This document shows positions 34,001-48,358 of a stretch of DNA of 64,000 nt, piece after piece. Position 1 is the stretch's first letter; the number at the start of each line of letters is the position of its first letter. Location: contig NC_060235.2 of assembly GCF_021155775.2 (NCBI RefSeq), positions 20,637,598 to 20,701,597 of the forward strand. Reading direction: 5' to 3'. The notes beneath the pieces are model-generated. The model was given only the letters and a program-made list of their open reading frames with translations, searched no databases and had not been told where the DNA came from. Origin of the DNA: Neodiprion pinetum. Lineage: Eukaryota > Arthropoda > Insecta > Hymenoptera > Diprionidae. Made by a program: the position numbers and the translations under genes.

Positions 34001-37000
34001 TTATTTATATACAGATCGTTGCAAATTAGACTGTTTCCAGATAAAATAATGAGAAAATAAGATATTCCCGATTTTTTTTTTTTTATTTTAACTTGAAAGA
34101 AATTCTGTCCGTTCTTGCTATACATACCTATGATAATTTGATCGCAAATTACATGCAGATTTTTTCTTGTACCGGCGACGGTCGTTCGAATTGTACGAAT
34201 GAAAATGCAATGAAAAAACAAACGCAACGTTCCGCCAACGCAGGTATAATAATTCTCGTCACGGATGATATAATATGCGGAAATTATTCATGCCTTCAAA
34301 GTGAACGACATGAGACGCGCGACTGGAGATGCAGTTCTGAAAACGTGCGTTTCTCCAGAAACCGAGTATAACGTCTCAAAAGAGAGATGAAAGGGAGTCT
34401 TCAATACCGTTTCACCGACCGTAAAATTTGATATGATAAAAATTACTCGCGTATATATTACCAAGTTAACCGCTTAGATAGACCGCAATACACGTTCAAT
34501 GAATACACAGTCGTGTGCTTACTGGACTGAATGAATGCGGTCAAAAAATGCCAGTTACACAGCTTATATAAAGGTGCATGGGGCGTGTGTATGGTTTGAA
34601 CAGAATATCGTCGAAATAAAATGCCAGTAATAAAACAAAGCTTGAAAAGCTGTGCTTCAGTATAATCAACCGCAGTCCGATTTTTTCAATCTTGTTTTAA
34701 TCATTTTTTAATTTCCGTACAAGAGATGACGTTGAATGCGGTGTTTTTCACTCGTTTTTTCACAACTCAGTTGATTGAGAGAGTGACGAACTGCTTGGTG
34801 AAAATTTTTCAATCCCGAAATTGCATCAAACAACTCTGTAATTGAATTTTTTATTCGGGATTTTCTTACGGGATATACCGATTAATTCCGTGAACGTTCA
34901 TTTTTTATTTCAATTGATATTCAATTTCAAGTCATTTTGTAACACTTATGGGGAAAATTAAATTCGAATCTTGCAAAGTTTCTAAACACAATCATCGCAC
35001 GCGGAATTAAATTGAAAAGCCACGGTGCGAGTATTTTTGTTATGCTGGACAGTTTATTGAACAACTAAGGCGAGAATGACGCAGTGAGTTTTGAGCCGAG
35101 CTGTATAAGTCTGCCGCGTAATATCTCGAAGGAAGCATGTAAATGACCTGTCCAAGCGATACGAAAGTTGTAAAGAATTTCTAACGACGTGTTTTCCATA
35201 TCAAAAAATACACATCGCAGGGTAGAATTTATATTCCATATTCCGCGTATCACACGTGTGTAACATATTTGTGTATTGCAACACACGGCGTGTTTGCGTA
35301 TCTGAAAACTTGCAAATACATGCGCGGGATGTGAATTCAGTGATATCGGATCATAAACGCGTCAAGGTGAAGTTTTTTTCTATAAGAACCGATTTCCGCA
35401 AGATTATTCGCTCCGACGGCTCTCTAAAGGCCTTCCATATCCTGAACTGTCCGCGAAAATGATAAAAGGTGGAGGGGAGATGAAGATGAATAAAAAGAAA
35501 AGGAACTTGTGGACAAGTCGTGTCCGTCAAGTTCAAGGACTTTAGTTGACACGCTCGCAAGCGTCACGCGAAAATTACATGTTCATTCAAACAATTATTT
35601 ATTAAAACGTTCGTCGTATTTCACAATTCGTCAAAAAAATTGACACCAATTAAAAGTACGTACCGCGTTGTTATGCAGATAATTGTGATATGATCGATAA
35701 TTTTACCAATTTATTTTCATCGCTTACTTACAATAATTATATATTTTCAGTCAAAGATTTCTATCCATATTACTTGCATCGATGAAAAAGAGTTGTGCAA
35801 TTTTTAATCGCGCGGAATATTTTTGGAAATTGTGTACAACCAATATGCTTAGAATTCACGAGATCCATTCGATTACTCGTACGAAGCAAAGAATTCCAAA
35901 TTTCAAAGTGCTCCTTTTGTTACGAATATTTAAAACGGTTTCAAGAGATTAGAAGACAGCACCATTTTTATCCAGATGCGAAAGATTCTCTACAATAATT
36001 ATAAGACAAAAATGTAACCTGGTTTCAATAAGTATTCGTCATTGTCTAGAAGTTATACCTCCAAATCATTCAGACGAGTTTTAATCTGATTATTTTCATA
36101 TTTGCGACGAACAAAGACTTGCCAAATTTCGTGCTTTTCACTAAATAGATAAAACGAAAAATTTGTTGATTTAGGGTCTAATTTTCGTCTACAGCAGATT
36201 TTAATTCTGCAAAAGTGATTGTCGCTTTGGCAAAAATGATTTTACAAGTTTAAATAATCAGTGTGCCATTTCGAACAATAATTTCGTTAACGTTGCCTAA
36301 TATTTCGATCGATAAAGCTAGATCGAAAACTGTGATAATAATTAATTGGTCTCTAAGAGCAAATGAAACTTGGTTACAAGCTATCCAGAAGCATGGAAAG
36401 GCTAACCAGCGGTTCTCATTTTCAATATTCCTGTCAAGCTTGGAAAAAATAAAAAATAAATTCAAGGGAAAAAATACCCATATGCGTAAACGTTACGTAT
36501 CTTATCCACGAATCGTTACGATTAGTCTTACCTTTTATTGACGGTGAAGAATCGAAATGCCGGTAGAGTAAGAGTGCAAGGGTCAATGGAAAGCAGGCGT
36601 GTAGAGATTTGCGGATGGTCACCTAGCGCCCTTAAAAGTCCATGAACTCCATCAACGGTGCACCACTACGTCGTAACTTTAAGCACCGCATTGGACTCGG
36701 TTGAGGGCGAAGGGACATTTTGAAAACGCCGGTTGTGCAGGTACGTGTAGATGCTCGCGGAAAAGGTCCGTATATTTTTACGGCCGCAACAGCTGAGGCA
36801 TTAAAAGTGTCGGAATAGAGCGCGTGCCGGGATAGGTTAAAACAGAAACCAGCAGTCATCGTCACTTTTCAATTTTACACCTTCCGCGACTGCCGTCGTT
36901 AAAATCGTTTAAAAAAGCACCAACTCACTACCGTTGCACTTATTGTTAACCGTCTGTCGCAATTTTAATTCGCTGATACGTTACAGACGCTTCTAACGTT

Positions 37001-40000
37001 CATGTTCAAGTTATTCTCAAGTCAAACAAGGATCCGATCGACGGAAAAAAATAGTTCAAGTGCCCAGAAAATACAGAGGCAGCAGAAATTTTTACCGTCG
37101 AAGTAAAAATTCTTAGTGCACGAATATCGAAGAGTTTGTAATTATAGGCTCAATGGGTTTCCGGATTTAGCAGTTTCTAGCTTTCGCGATAACAATGAGA
37201 AAGAAAAAATTCATATTCATACCGACAACTTGATGCTCTCAAAATGATTATTCGTTAGCGAAAGCTTGCTTAAGCTCATTTTTCCGCAAATGCGAGAAAT
37301 CTCGAAGATCATCGTTTCATTAGACAGTTATTTGACGCTTGCAGGACATTTTCGTGGCGGGGTGGAGGGTTGACATAAAAATTGATTCAACACAGAGCCA
37401 AGGAAAATGGCAGATTTTACTCAAAATTGCAAGAAAAAAGGACACCTCAAGGTTCTTGGTAAAAAATACCCGTGTCAACTATAACTTTAAAGATAAATGT
37501 ATCAGATTTCACACACACTAATACTGCTTTTTACTGTTTCTAAATTAAATTCTGCGTATTACAAAGTAAATTTTATGAAAAAACCTGATGCGTCACTCTT
37601 TTCCTGCAGTTTCGCGTGAAATCTGCGCTTTTATTTTCTCCGTGTAAGCAAAAATGGAACAAAAAAGGGCCTATAAAAGTCTAGGTAATTCGAGTAGAAC
37701 CAGTTAGTCAGTTACCGATTTCCCCAACAAGCACGATTATTCACACGGAGCCTAACGAACTCGTCGGCCGCTCACGACATACTGACAAGCTTCCGATGTT
37801 GACAGAGAATTTACTCTGAAAATTTCGGCTCCCCCCTCCCGGCAATACTTTGTTTTGAAAATAGAACAACAGGGCGTTGCGGTAAGAATTCGAAGCGGTT
37901 GTCCGTATAACTTGATAGCACGGTGTAACCGAGCGCATGAACGCTTCTTAATTCCTTTCCTTGATTGGCTCTTGATATCGACGGTTCCAGATATGTAAAG
38001 CTGAATGAGCTGGTGAAGCGAAAATCGATGTTTTTTCCCTAATTCTATTGTGAACTAGCCGCGCATCAGGTTTTCAATAAAATCGTCTCAACAATTGAAA
38101 GCTGCAATGAGTGATTAATTCCTTCTTCAGAAAATCATCATGAAGCTTCGAACACGTACATTTAATGAATACTAATTGTCAATCTATGACTATATCGTAA
38201 TCAAATTATTAAAAATTATATACTCTCAAATCACCGATAGCTAGAATTATTTCATCATCTCATTGTTCTTGTTCTTCATACGCAATTATACATTATAAAA
38301 TTCTCACGTGTAGATATATTACAAAACACAAATTTGGAATCATTTTATTCCTCGATCGCGTCTAAAATTGTATACCCACAGTCCAAATTATTTCTGATAA
38401 CAATCTAGAAGCTCTAATTTTAGGTAAAAACCTCTCATTTCCTGGAAGACTCGCGCGGACGTTAATCATCATCCTACCGGAGGATCATTCAGCAGATAAT
38501 AATACCCTGATCCGTAAATTCTCAACCACGGACCGGATCACTTACAATACAATACATAGACACGTACAGTGTACCCTGTGTACAGGGTTCGCAAACACGC
38601 ATTTCCATCTCTCGACAAGCTTCAACTCCACGGGGTGCGTTTCTGGGTGAAGCACAGAATCCTATCGCGAGTCCAATGACTATACATACAGTAATAATAA
38701 CTACGGTAATAATAACAGTAATAACGACGGGATTGGATCACGATGGCGACTACGACTCGGCTGGTCGTGAGCCGCTTATCGTCTAATGTCTGATGTTGCC
38801 CGATTGCGGGTGTCTAACGGTTCAGGTAGGATCTAGGTGCGTGGGCAATTCAGAGGATGTATAGAAACCCGACCCGCCGACCGTCTCTGCTTTACTCTGC
38901 GTGGTCGGAGGAAGGGGTCTGGGTTCGATGCGAAGGTTCTCTGGCGGGTTTCGGAGGCGACACGAAGCCACCTATTGAATACCGAGTGAATCGATTCCCC
39001 TGCATGCTCTATAACGTACCTTGTACATTGTATACAACCTGCAGGAGCAATTGATACGCGCGTATCTTGCACGCAAGAGCGAATAGCAATTTGCTTCTTC
39101 GGCTCGTTCAGTCGCAACACCCCAACAACGTCAGAGATTCGGGATTCTGGGGAATAGAAATTCTTCCAGTCCTTCCTTTCTCGTCCTTACGATATAAAAG
39201 GATGTCAGGGAACATGATCTTCTCTCTTTGTTTTTATCTGCGCATCAGTGTATTCGATGTTATTTGGGAGATACACGTGTTGCAAAAGCGACGTCAATCT
39301 GGATTTTTATATTTTACCGGATGGACGAGAAATTTTACAATGTTTGTACGCAGTATGCACGGAAAATTACTTATTCGTGAGCGGGCTAATTAATTACTTG
39401 AGTAAGTTGAACTTTTCTTATAATCGAGACACACTTCTCTTTCAAGTATTCAATTAATTATTGTATCGGCTAATCAGTGTCGAAGAATAGAATATTCTCT
39501 TACTTTTACCCAAGTTTTATTTATTATTATTGCTTTCCGTATCTTACAATTCATATAAAATATGAGTATACATCATCATTTTCGCTTCTCATTGCCATTC
39601 ATTTTATGCTGTACGCTGTATCGATCACGGGAGTGTGCAGATAGCACTGAATTTTCGTTCGAAATTTCAATTAATGCTTGATTTTACATACGAACCTTCT
39701 ACTACACGGTATGAATGCAGCTCGCGTTCGATTTCAAGGGTGGATACATGGCGTATCCACTATTTGTAGGAAATTCTGGACGGTTTTGAGATATTTGACG
39801 GCTCTATTCAGGAAAATATACAACGGTTGTTCCGAAAAAGGAATAAATTAGACTGCAACAAAAATAATAGAATCATAACAATTGTGCCCCGAGGAAATTA
39901 CAATCACTGTACGAAATTTAGTACGTTGAAAATCGTTGATTAACGATACGTGGCGTAATTTACTGAGAAAACGAACAGTAAAAAGGAAGAAAAAAAAAAT

Positions 40001-42530
40001 GGCAAGGCTCTTACGAAATATAAAAATGAAAATAGTCCATCGAAGGGTAAAAATTTTTTATATCCTCGGGATTTTGTTGCACCCTCTTCGGCCGGGCACG
40101 TGTCTCTGTCTTATTTACCGCGTCACGTAATCGCTCCCGATCCCGGTGCCTCCCTTTCCTTTCCTCCAGCGGTTCTTGAGCTTTCGCGTCAGGGCGGCGC
40201 TGCTGCTGGCGCTAATTTTAATTTAATAAATCTGCCCGTAGAGCAGCTCCTCACGAGCGAGTAGACGCTACTTCATGATTAAGCTTCCCGCAACCCTCGC
40301 GGTGCCATTCCGGCATCCCGGCGCCGAGAGAACACCGAGAAACGGAGTTAGCCTGCCGGGGGGGTTGAGGGGCAAGGTTCCTACCGACGGATATATTTCT
40401 CGGGCGTAATTGTGAAAGAGGACACGTCATTTCCTCACTTATATTTCACCCCGAATTTACTTCCGCAATGCGCCCGCGTGGCGACCCTCAACTATTAATA
40501 TTCCTTCCAATGGACTGTGGAAATTCGCCACAGGGTCGTATGCGTAAATACATACCCCGAAATTCCGGTTTTATTCATTACTACGGGTGATAAACGTTCT
40601 CAATTCAAGAAAGCTCGTTTGCTAACTGTTCATCGCGTTACAAATTTTTACGTGAAAATATGCCCGACATTTTAAAAGCTTTTCAGATTTCGAACGTTTT
40701 TATTGCAGCTTTTGCGCAGAACGGAAAATTGCAGATTAGTTTAAATAACGGGCAAACTATTCTTGCCGTCATTATCTTCAATCTAGAATATCGTTCGATA
40801 ATTATCGAGAGGTGAAAAAAATCTTACAGGCGAAATAAATTACCAAGTGTATCAAACGGCGGCCATGTTGATTTCTTCATACAATTTTAATCGAACGGGG
40901 AAACGTGCAAGTATTTGTTATTTTCTGAAATCACACTCCCAAAAATACGAATGAATTTCCAATCTACAAGTCAAGTAATAGAAATTTCCTACGACCATAA
41001 TGTGAAAGCGTTTTTTTACAGCGCAAAGAGGGAACAAGACAGAAATTCGAATGAATTGAGTGAGTGCAAAAAAAAAAGAACGTGACATCATCTATAACTT
41101 CGATTGCGGATAATCGTCGACGATTTATCATAATGTCGTCGAGCCAGACAAACTGTAGCGCGGAAGAAAATCCGATAACGGGTATGACGCGTCATATATT
41201 TGTACATAGGTAAAAGAGTTCTGTACAGAATAGCGCGGCATCTATAGAAGAATAAAAGAAGTAAAAATAGAGTAGCGGAGACGGTACGAACGAAAGTAAG
41301 AAAGTTCTATAACGGGTGTGTCTAGAACGTGGTGGTGATTTACGTTCGGTAAGCTTGCAGATCCAAACTCTTGCGAAAGACAGATCAGAAAAGTTTCGCG
41401 AGCCAATCACGATGCCGGGATCAGACCGCCGATAAAAATGACAAAGTCGAAAACTTTTTTTTTTACCGAAACTCCACTCGCTCTCTCTCATCGACTTTTC
41501 CCCGCTCCGGTATCGATATCAATATTATTATTATTATTATTATTATATATTATTATTATAGTTGCCACGCGTGTCGTTTGATATTGTGCGAAATACAGAA
41601 GGAGCGGGAAGTCTAATTGCGAAAAAAGTAAATTTCGAAGGAACGTGAAATTGAAAATGATGAGCGGGCCCTCTCCCGGCCAATGAATTCACTTTACGCC
41701 CGCGAAACTTGAACGCTATTAAATCTCTACCCAACAAAAGAGATGGGTGGGCGGTTTGAATTCAGTCTGTCTTATAAAAAAGCCGTAAAATCGCTTTTAA
41801 CGTTACCTGTCATCATTCACCGACGCGTATACGTCCGCGTGGTGTACGGTATACGGATACACGGGTCGTAAAATGGCGGTATAAATATCCCTAAAGAAGC
41901 TTTTATCGCTAAATACGTGACGTCCATGAGCCGCGAGCCAGAAACGTGTCGTACGTGACACGACCGCAACTCAGACTTTTCTCTATCACAGCTCGAAATC
42001 GCTGATTCTATAACTTGGGATTTTTCATTTTTTTTCTTTTATTATCTTGGTTTTTAATTTGTTTTTAACCGTTTCGAACGGGTCGAAAGGGATGATATTC
42101 AAAAATGGGATATTGAATTGAATTCGTCGCATGGTTCGTTGATTTTTGTCGTAAATGAATCCCATCTACGGATTACAACTTCAGTCTATATGCTTCTCGT
42201 ATCATCAAAAAGGCAAAATTTTCAGATTCAGGATCGATCGAGGATAGTAAACTAACGCCTCCGTCAGAAATTTGTAAAAAATCTGATCATGCAGATTTGT
42301 CTAACCGTGTTCGGTGAATATCGTCGGTCAATACCTGCAGATAAACGACCGAACATACATTTTGAACATATGTAAGAATACCGAATACGAGATCGGTTTT
42401 CTATTTGCTGGTGCCAAGCGGGGAGTTTCACCGAAAACAACTGGTATAAATCGTTTAGGAACGCGGTGAAATGAATCCGATGATTAATAAAAATCGGGAA
42501 AGCAACGCGCTTCGTTGATACAAAATAAAA

Positions 42531-42860
42531 AGATTTGATAACGTGATCCTTTTTTGCGTTATATTAATCGAACTTCGCGATTTTAGAATTCATTTTAGGT
42601 CAGGTTTAAAACCGAATCCAAGACTTCGGACTGTACCTTTGAAATTTCATTTTCATCGGATTTTTGATCAAATAGCTTTTCAGTATCAAGTAAAAATATT
42701 CGATAACGTGATCCGTTTTTGCGTTACATTAATCGAACTTCACAATTTTAGAATTCATTTTGAGTCAGGTTTAAGACTAAATCGAAACCTTCGGATTGTA
42801 CCATTGAAGTTTCATTATCGCAAGGTTGTTGACCGGATAACTTTTCGGACCGGACTCTAC
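42531..42860 (+). repeat. Two tandem copies of a 165-bp unit
   Basis: GATAACGTGATCC starts at 42537 and again at 42702; TTAATCGAACTTC, AGAATTCATTTT and GTTTCATT-type blocks recur at the same spacing. Because 165 is a multiple of three, a 113-codon frame passes through both copies and reads as a repeated peptide (IELRDFRIHF / IELHNFRIHF). No domain is recognised. Confidence 0.8.
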
Positions 42861-45800
42861 GTTCGAAACGCATCCTTAAACTGAAAACGGAGGTGTAAGA
42901 CACGCGGCGTGGAGAGGTTTACTATTCTATTAGCATGAGTGCATCGATTCGAGTGGAGTGTTTACATGATTCGGATCCTTTTCGCGTGCCGAAAATGGGG
43001 AACCGAACCGTGAGATATATTGCCTGGAAGAATAAATTGAAGCAACGATATATCTCGGACCTTTCGCGAATATATGTTATACACAAGGTTACATACCAAT
43101 ACACATATATATACCATCTGCGCAAAGATCAGTCGGCATCGATGTTTAGAAAGCTGGAAAAGTTTCTTGCCTTTTGAACAGCGTGTATTGAATGAAAAAA
43201 GTACCCATGTATACATAGACGTATATATATATACACTGTACATAATGCGCAGCTATAAATTGTGACTCTGAATTTGATGAAAGTAGGAAAAATGAATATC
43301 AGAGGAATATATTCCCCTATACAGAAATTCCGAGAGTACGCAGAGGCGGAGTGAATTTTGCTTCTGACATATTTCTTGGAAAGCACATATAATTATACTC
43401 GCCTGTCGGGTATTTTATTTAACGCACATGTATTATTACGCTGGAAATTAATTTTCGTACGTACCTGACATAAGTATAAAAGGCTCCGTTCTCCTTTTTT
43501 CACGCTCATTTCTTCTTCTCCTGTAATTACATGTACCGTATGTACATATAAACACGTAAAGAGGGCCGATCGAATTTCGTTAAATTGATAAACTGAATAA
43601 TAAAAAAGTGTGATTTTATAATATTTATATATCTACCTAACCGTTAGATGCGATTTATTTGGTAACTGATATTACATCGATTTCCTAAAATTAAATATAT
43701 TGTATACGTATATATCTATATGTATATTGTCATAGATATAATTATACAGAGGTTCAGATAGATCTCCGAGCAATGTTGTTCGAGATATACATATACATAC
43801 ATATATGTACGTACGCATACATACGCATTCTTATATACTTACAATGTATATGTATGTATGTGTATATATACGGATAAGTTTTCCTGCTCACTCTCATTTT
43901 TTTATAGTTTTTTTAATTTTTCTTACTTTTTTACAAACACTAAATTATTAGAAAAATACATAATTTATGAAAGAGGGGCGGGGAGGAGGAGGGAAAATGG
44001 TGGGTGAAAAAGCGACTGAAATCAATCCCTCGTTTAGATTGAATCCGTTATATAACAAAGCATAAATCGCATTCTCACGTCGATTGTGATAAATGGAAAT
44101 AAATGTGATAATAAAACCAATCAAACGATAAAGCCCGTCGATAGTTTCGACTTTTTCATGCGTATGTTAGACGTTTCAATCCGTTTAATCAAATCAAGAC
44201 TGAACAGTATTCGCTGAAGTTTACTTGGGAGAAAAAAAGAGACATGACGAACGTAAAAGAAAAAAAAAAAGAAACATTGAATGATAATAACGATAACGAG
44301 TAATCAGCTTATCGTGGACGTAGAAGTTCGATGAAATATGTAATGGATAATAATTAAAACGAATACGCACAAAATTCCTTGAAGGATTTTACACCGCTTC
44401 GATGCTGTTTTCGTATTCGCGCTTCGAATTGAGAACATTTGTGATCAGAGAATTAGAGGGCATGATAAAGAACACGGGTAAATTAACTGTGCAGTTTTTT
44501 TTTTTTCACTCTGTCTTCAACCAACAAAACTTGAAAATTTGACGTAATCAAACTAAGATTTGTATACTTTTTAAATGGCATTCGCTAAATGTTTGCCTGG
44601 TTTTCAAAACCTCGTGAATGAACACGACTGAAAATCACGTATCAAGAAAAAAAAAAACAAAAAAAAAAAAAAACGAAATGAAAATTGTTCATTTTGATTA
44701 AATTTTTTCAAAATCACTTACGTTTGCTGCTGAATTGGAAATTATCGAAAGAAACAAGTAAAAGAAAAATTCGATCCTTTTAGAAAGGATTCTCGTTTTG
44801 TTTCTTTCGGTATTATAACCGCGAGATATTTTCTATAACTTCAGTAATCCTGCATATGCTAATCCATTCCACGATTAATTTCGGCATGTTAAACCGCATC
44901 GTCGTGTATTCAAAACCGTATTGAAAATCTTGTGCGTACGTTCGTATTCGTTGATATGTCACCACGATTAAGTCATACCTCAATAATAATAACAATAATA
45001 TTGATAATAGTCGATAACCGTGATATTCACGCGTAGTCATTACAATATACGTATAACCAAATGTATCTTTTCTAATTTCGTTACAATGAGCTTCTTCGTA
45101 TAATAATAATAATAATATATTTTTTTTTGTTTTTCATCTTTTATTGATTTCGGGTCAATTTTGATCGCGAATTAGGCTACGTACACATTATATTTCGTGA
45201 TGTTACGTACTGTAGCTAATATGCAGTCATAATGATAATAATAATAATAATAATGTAATGTTTAGGTATCGTAAATGTTTTTTTTTTTTTTGTTTTTCTC
45301 TCTTCTGTACAACCGATATCAGTGATAATCTATTATATATGCATATATATATATATATATATATAATATATCGTATTATACAATCAGCTGTTTTTTTTTT
45401 AATTTTTAGCTACTTATCGTTAAGTTAGAATTAGTTTAGTTCAGGTTGTTTGGAGTCGCAGTTCTTGAACAACTATTTTCCGTACACGTTTTTAATAATG
45501 ATAATAATAACACACCCTTTAGGTAAAGACGCACGGCGAAAGATAAACCGAATTCCGAAACATCCGAACACCGATCAAGTATCCAAACTATTCGTACATT
45601 ATATAATATATACATATACATGCGCCGCAGATAATAATTGATTGCATCGAATTACGGATACGCCTTGACTGACAATAACACTTCCCTTTCTATCATTTTC
45701 TTTCTACCAAAACTAATTCGGTAAATTTTTCTGCCCATGTTTTTCAATTATTCGTACTATTAAAAGTACTTAGTACTTGCATCAATAATCCTCAGCCCAA

Positions 45801-46232
45801 TGATCACAACGAATTATCATTGATCAATTGAAGTTTCGTTTCTTTTTTTAAACTTGTTCTTTTTTTTTTCACGGTTTTCATGTTCTCAATATATTTCCCA
45901 CGCCATTTTTTTCCATCCGTCGTATAAATTTTAAAAATTTTGTGACTTCTCTACGCATACCATTTGCTTTCATTCTTTTATTTATTTTTTTTTTTATTCA
46001 TTTATTTTTTTTCAAACCCCGTGTACGCGACGACTTGTTCTATTTACTCTGCGGCGTATTTATATAACTAACATTCCCGACGGTTCGTTAATACTAATTG
46101 ATTAACGTCAGCACAATTATGTACACGCGGTATACGTACAACAGCCAGACGGAAATTGATCGCAGAGTCTGCGCATTTGCAAAATTGCGAATTTAGAGAC
46201 AGACGGGGTTTATATAAAGCACACTCTGCGAA

Positions 46233-46265
46233 TGGGGGAGGGGGGGGGGGGGGGGAGGGGGGGGA
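46233..46265. repeat. Poly-G tract
   Basis: About 30 G with only a few A interruptions, within an AT-rich region. It could form a G-quadruplex or be error-prone in sequencing. Confidence 0.9.
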
Positions 46266-47994
46266 GGATTGCTGCACGATCCAAGTTTTTTCCCCAATTA
46301 TACCGGAAAATTATGCTGACGTACGAATTCCACCATTTTGTTATTCTCTCCTGCTAATTTTTCGCGAATATAACGGTAGGTAATAATAATGATGGCAATA
46401 ATTAAATATCTTCAGACGGTTGTTCTTCTTTTCTGTTTTTTTTTTTTCCTTTCCGAGTGCTATTTTTTTTTTTTTTACCTTAGGGTCAAATTCATCCTTT
46501 CTTCGTTGACTTGAAGTTATATCATACATATATATTATGATTATTTATATACGTTAATATAGCGTATTTCGCATGATACCGTATGAATATATCATATTAA
46601 TTATAAATGCGTACGATAATTGATATTATATATATATATATATATATATATAATGTGTACAATAACTACATGTATCACCTATTCAATATGTATATATGCA
46701 GTTCGTATAACATGATAGGTGAATTGTAATGTTATATAACATGATCTAATATGTTAATATTATTTAAGGTAGATAAGGTATAAATTAACTAATCACTTAT
46801 AACGATAATATATATTTATATCATATGTGTACATATATATATATATACACATATATGTATATTATACATATATATACATATGCATATATACATTATATAA
46901 TATATAATATATCGCATATTGATTCTGTCATTTCTATTTTTATTACTCGTATTTCGATACGTAAGACAATATTATTTATTGTAACGTACGCGTATCGATT
47001 TATTATTATTATTAATTTTTTTTCTTTTGTAATTTCCTTATTTTTCAATTAAAGTACCCAAGTATGGATAATTTGTTAACATATTTATATACTATAAGTA
47101 GTTTCTATCGTTTTTCAATTTTTTCCTCTTCATCTTCTGTAATTTAATTTATTCTCAAATTCATATCGTTACCGCGATTAGTTTGTTCGAATAGTTATCC
47201 CCTTAGTCTATTCTTATTTTCTCCTCGTTTGTTTTCCTTTTCACCTGTTCCCCTGAATATTTGTCTATTCCTTTCTCGAGATTCTCCCGAAAAATACATA
47301 GAAATATACATGATTCGATGCGATTTTCAAAAGATTGATACACGTACCATGACAGTTTATTTCGTGGATGGCTTGTTCTCCTATACATATATTTATTTAT
47401 ATATTTAAGTGGTATATTTTCTTCGTCTTTAGTGAATTGTTTTTGTTTTATACTTTCTTGGGTAATTGGCGCTTTTCATTTTTTGTTTTATTTTCATTTA
47501 TTTTTTTTTTCATTTTTTTTTTCTTCTCTTCTACATCGTTTTCGTATCGAGAGCCTGCACGCTGAGTTGCATTTAAAAATATTAGGAGAAAAAAAAAAAA
47601 AATGAAAAAAAAATAAAAAAAATGAAAAAAAAAAAAAAAACTTCACTTCCGCATAAGTCGAAGAAAAGAGCATGATAAGAACGAAGGATTCAGAGGGAAA
47701 TTCGATAAGAGTTCGGCACCTATTTATTGTTTTATTTCTTATTTGTAGTCGAAATTCTATCGATTTTAATAGTTTTGAAACATGTCTCGTTTGCTCATTT
47801 TTCTTCGAATCTCCGTCCGTCGTGTGAGATAATAATCAAAATTTTGATTCATCGTATATTGGAATATTATAAATATACCTATGTACGAGTATATATAAAA
47901 ATCGATGCATCAAGTACATAAGAGTATACCTCATTTCTCTGCGATAGTTGTAAATACATGCAGGAATTTATGCAATATGGGGGCTAACGATGCA

Positions 47995-48035
<41 letters not shown>

Positions 48036-48265
48036 TTAATGCTATACAGAATTAATTGTTAATGTCAATTGTGTATACGTTGTGTGAATAACTGTTACTT
48101 TTTTTCCAAATTGTTGTTCCTTTCAATTTTTCATCCTTCTTCCTGGCGCGTTTCCTTTGTTTTTTTACACCTGTTTAGAGATATTCAATGCAAAACGGCG
48201 CTCGTTACCGACCGAGTCGTATGGGGCGGAAGATCCGGGGGCTCGGTTGAGGCCCCCGCGTACCC

Positions 48266-48358
48266 CTATGCCGTTAAACCGAGCCGATGTATTTTCGCCG
48301 ATAGGAAATTGTGGAGGACGAAGACTATCGGCTTCGGACAACTCTCCAGGTCGAGTTC
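48266..48358 (-). CDS. Syn1: Syntrophin terminal coding exon
   Basis: Acceptor TTGTTACAG, phase 0. Encodes ELDLESCPKPIVFVLHNFLS then AKIHRLGLTA and a TAG stop at 48266-48268. This is the invariant C-terminal end of syntrophins (PKPiVFvLH.FLsAKi.RLG). The plus-strand frames across the same bases are shadows. Confidence 0.95.
   Translation of the reverse strand, partial: ELDLESCPKPIVFVLHNFLSAKIHRLGLTA

Larger units (their letters stand above)
29900..48265. other. AT-rich interval between two convergent genes
   Basis: About 18 kb with no recognised gene. It contains homopolymers (33 A at 31021-31053), dinucleotide and trinucleotide repeats (TA-rich at about 33,460-33,490, 45,340-45,370 and 46,620-46,900; ATT repeats near 41,521), a poly-G stretch near 46,233-46,265, a MITE at 30485-30890 and a 165-bp duplication at 42531-42860. 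Somewhat GC-richer patches near 38,440-39,050 and 40,080-40,570 could be regulatory, but I see nothing decisive. The left part may include more of the myosin 3' UTR and the right part the syntrophin 3' UTR. Confidence 0.6.
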
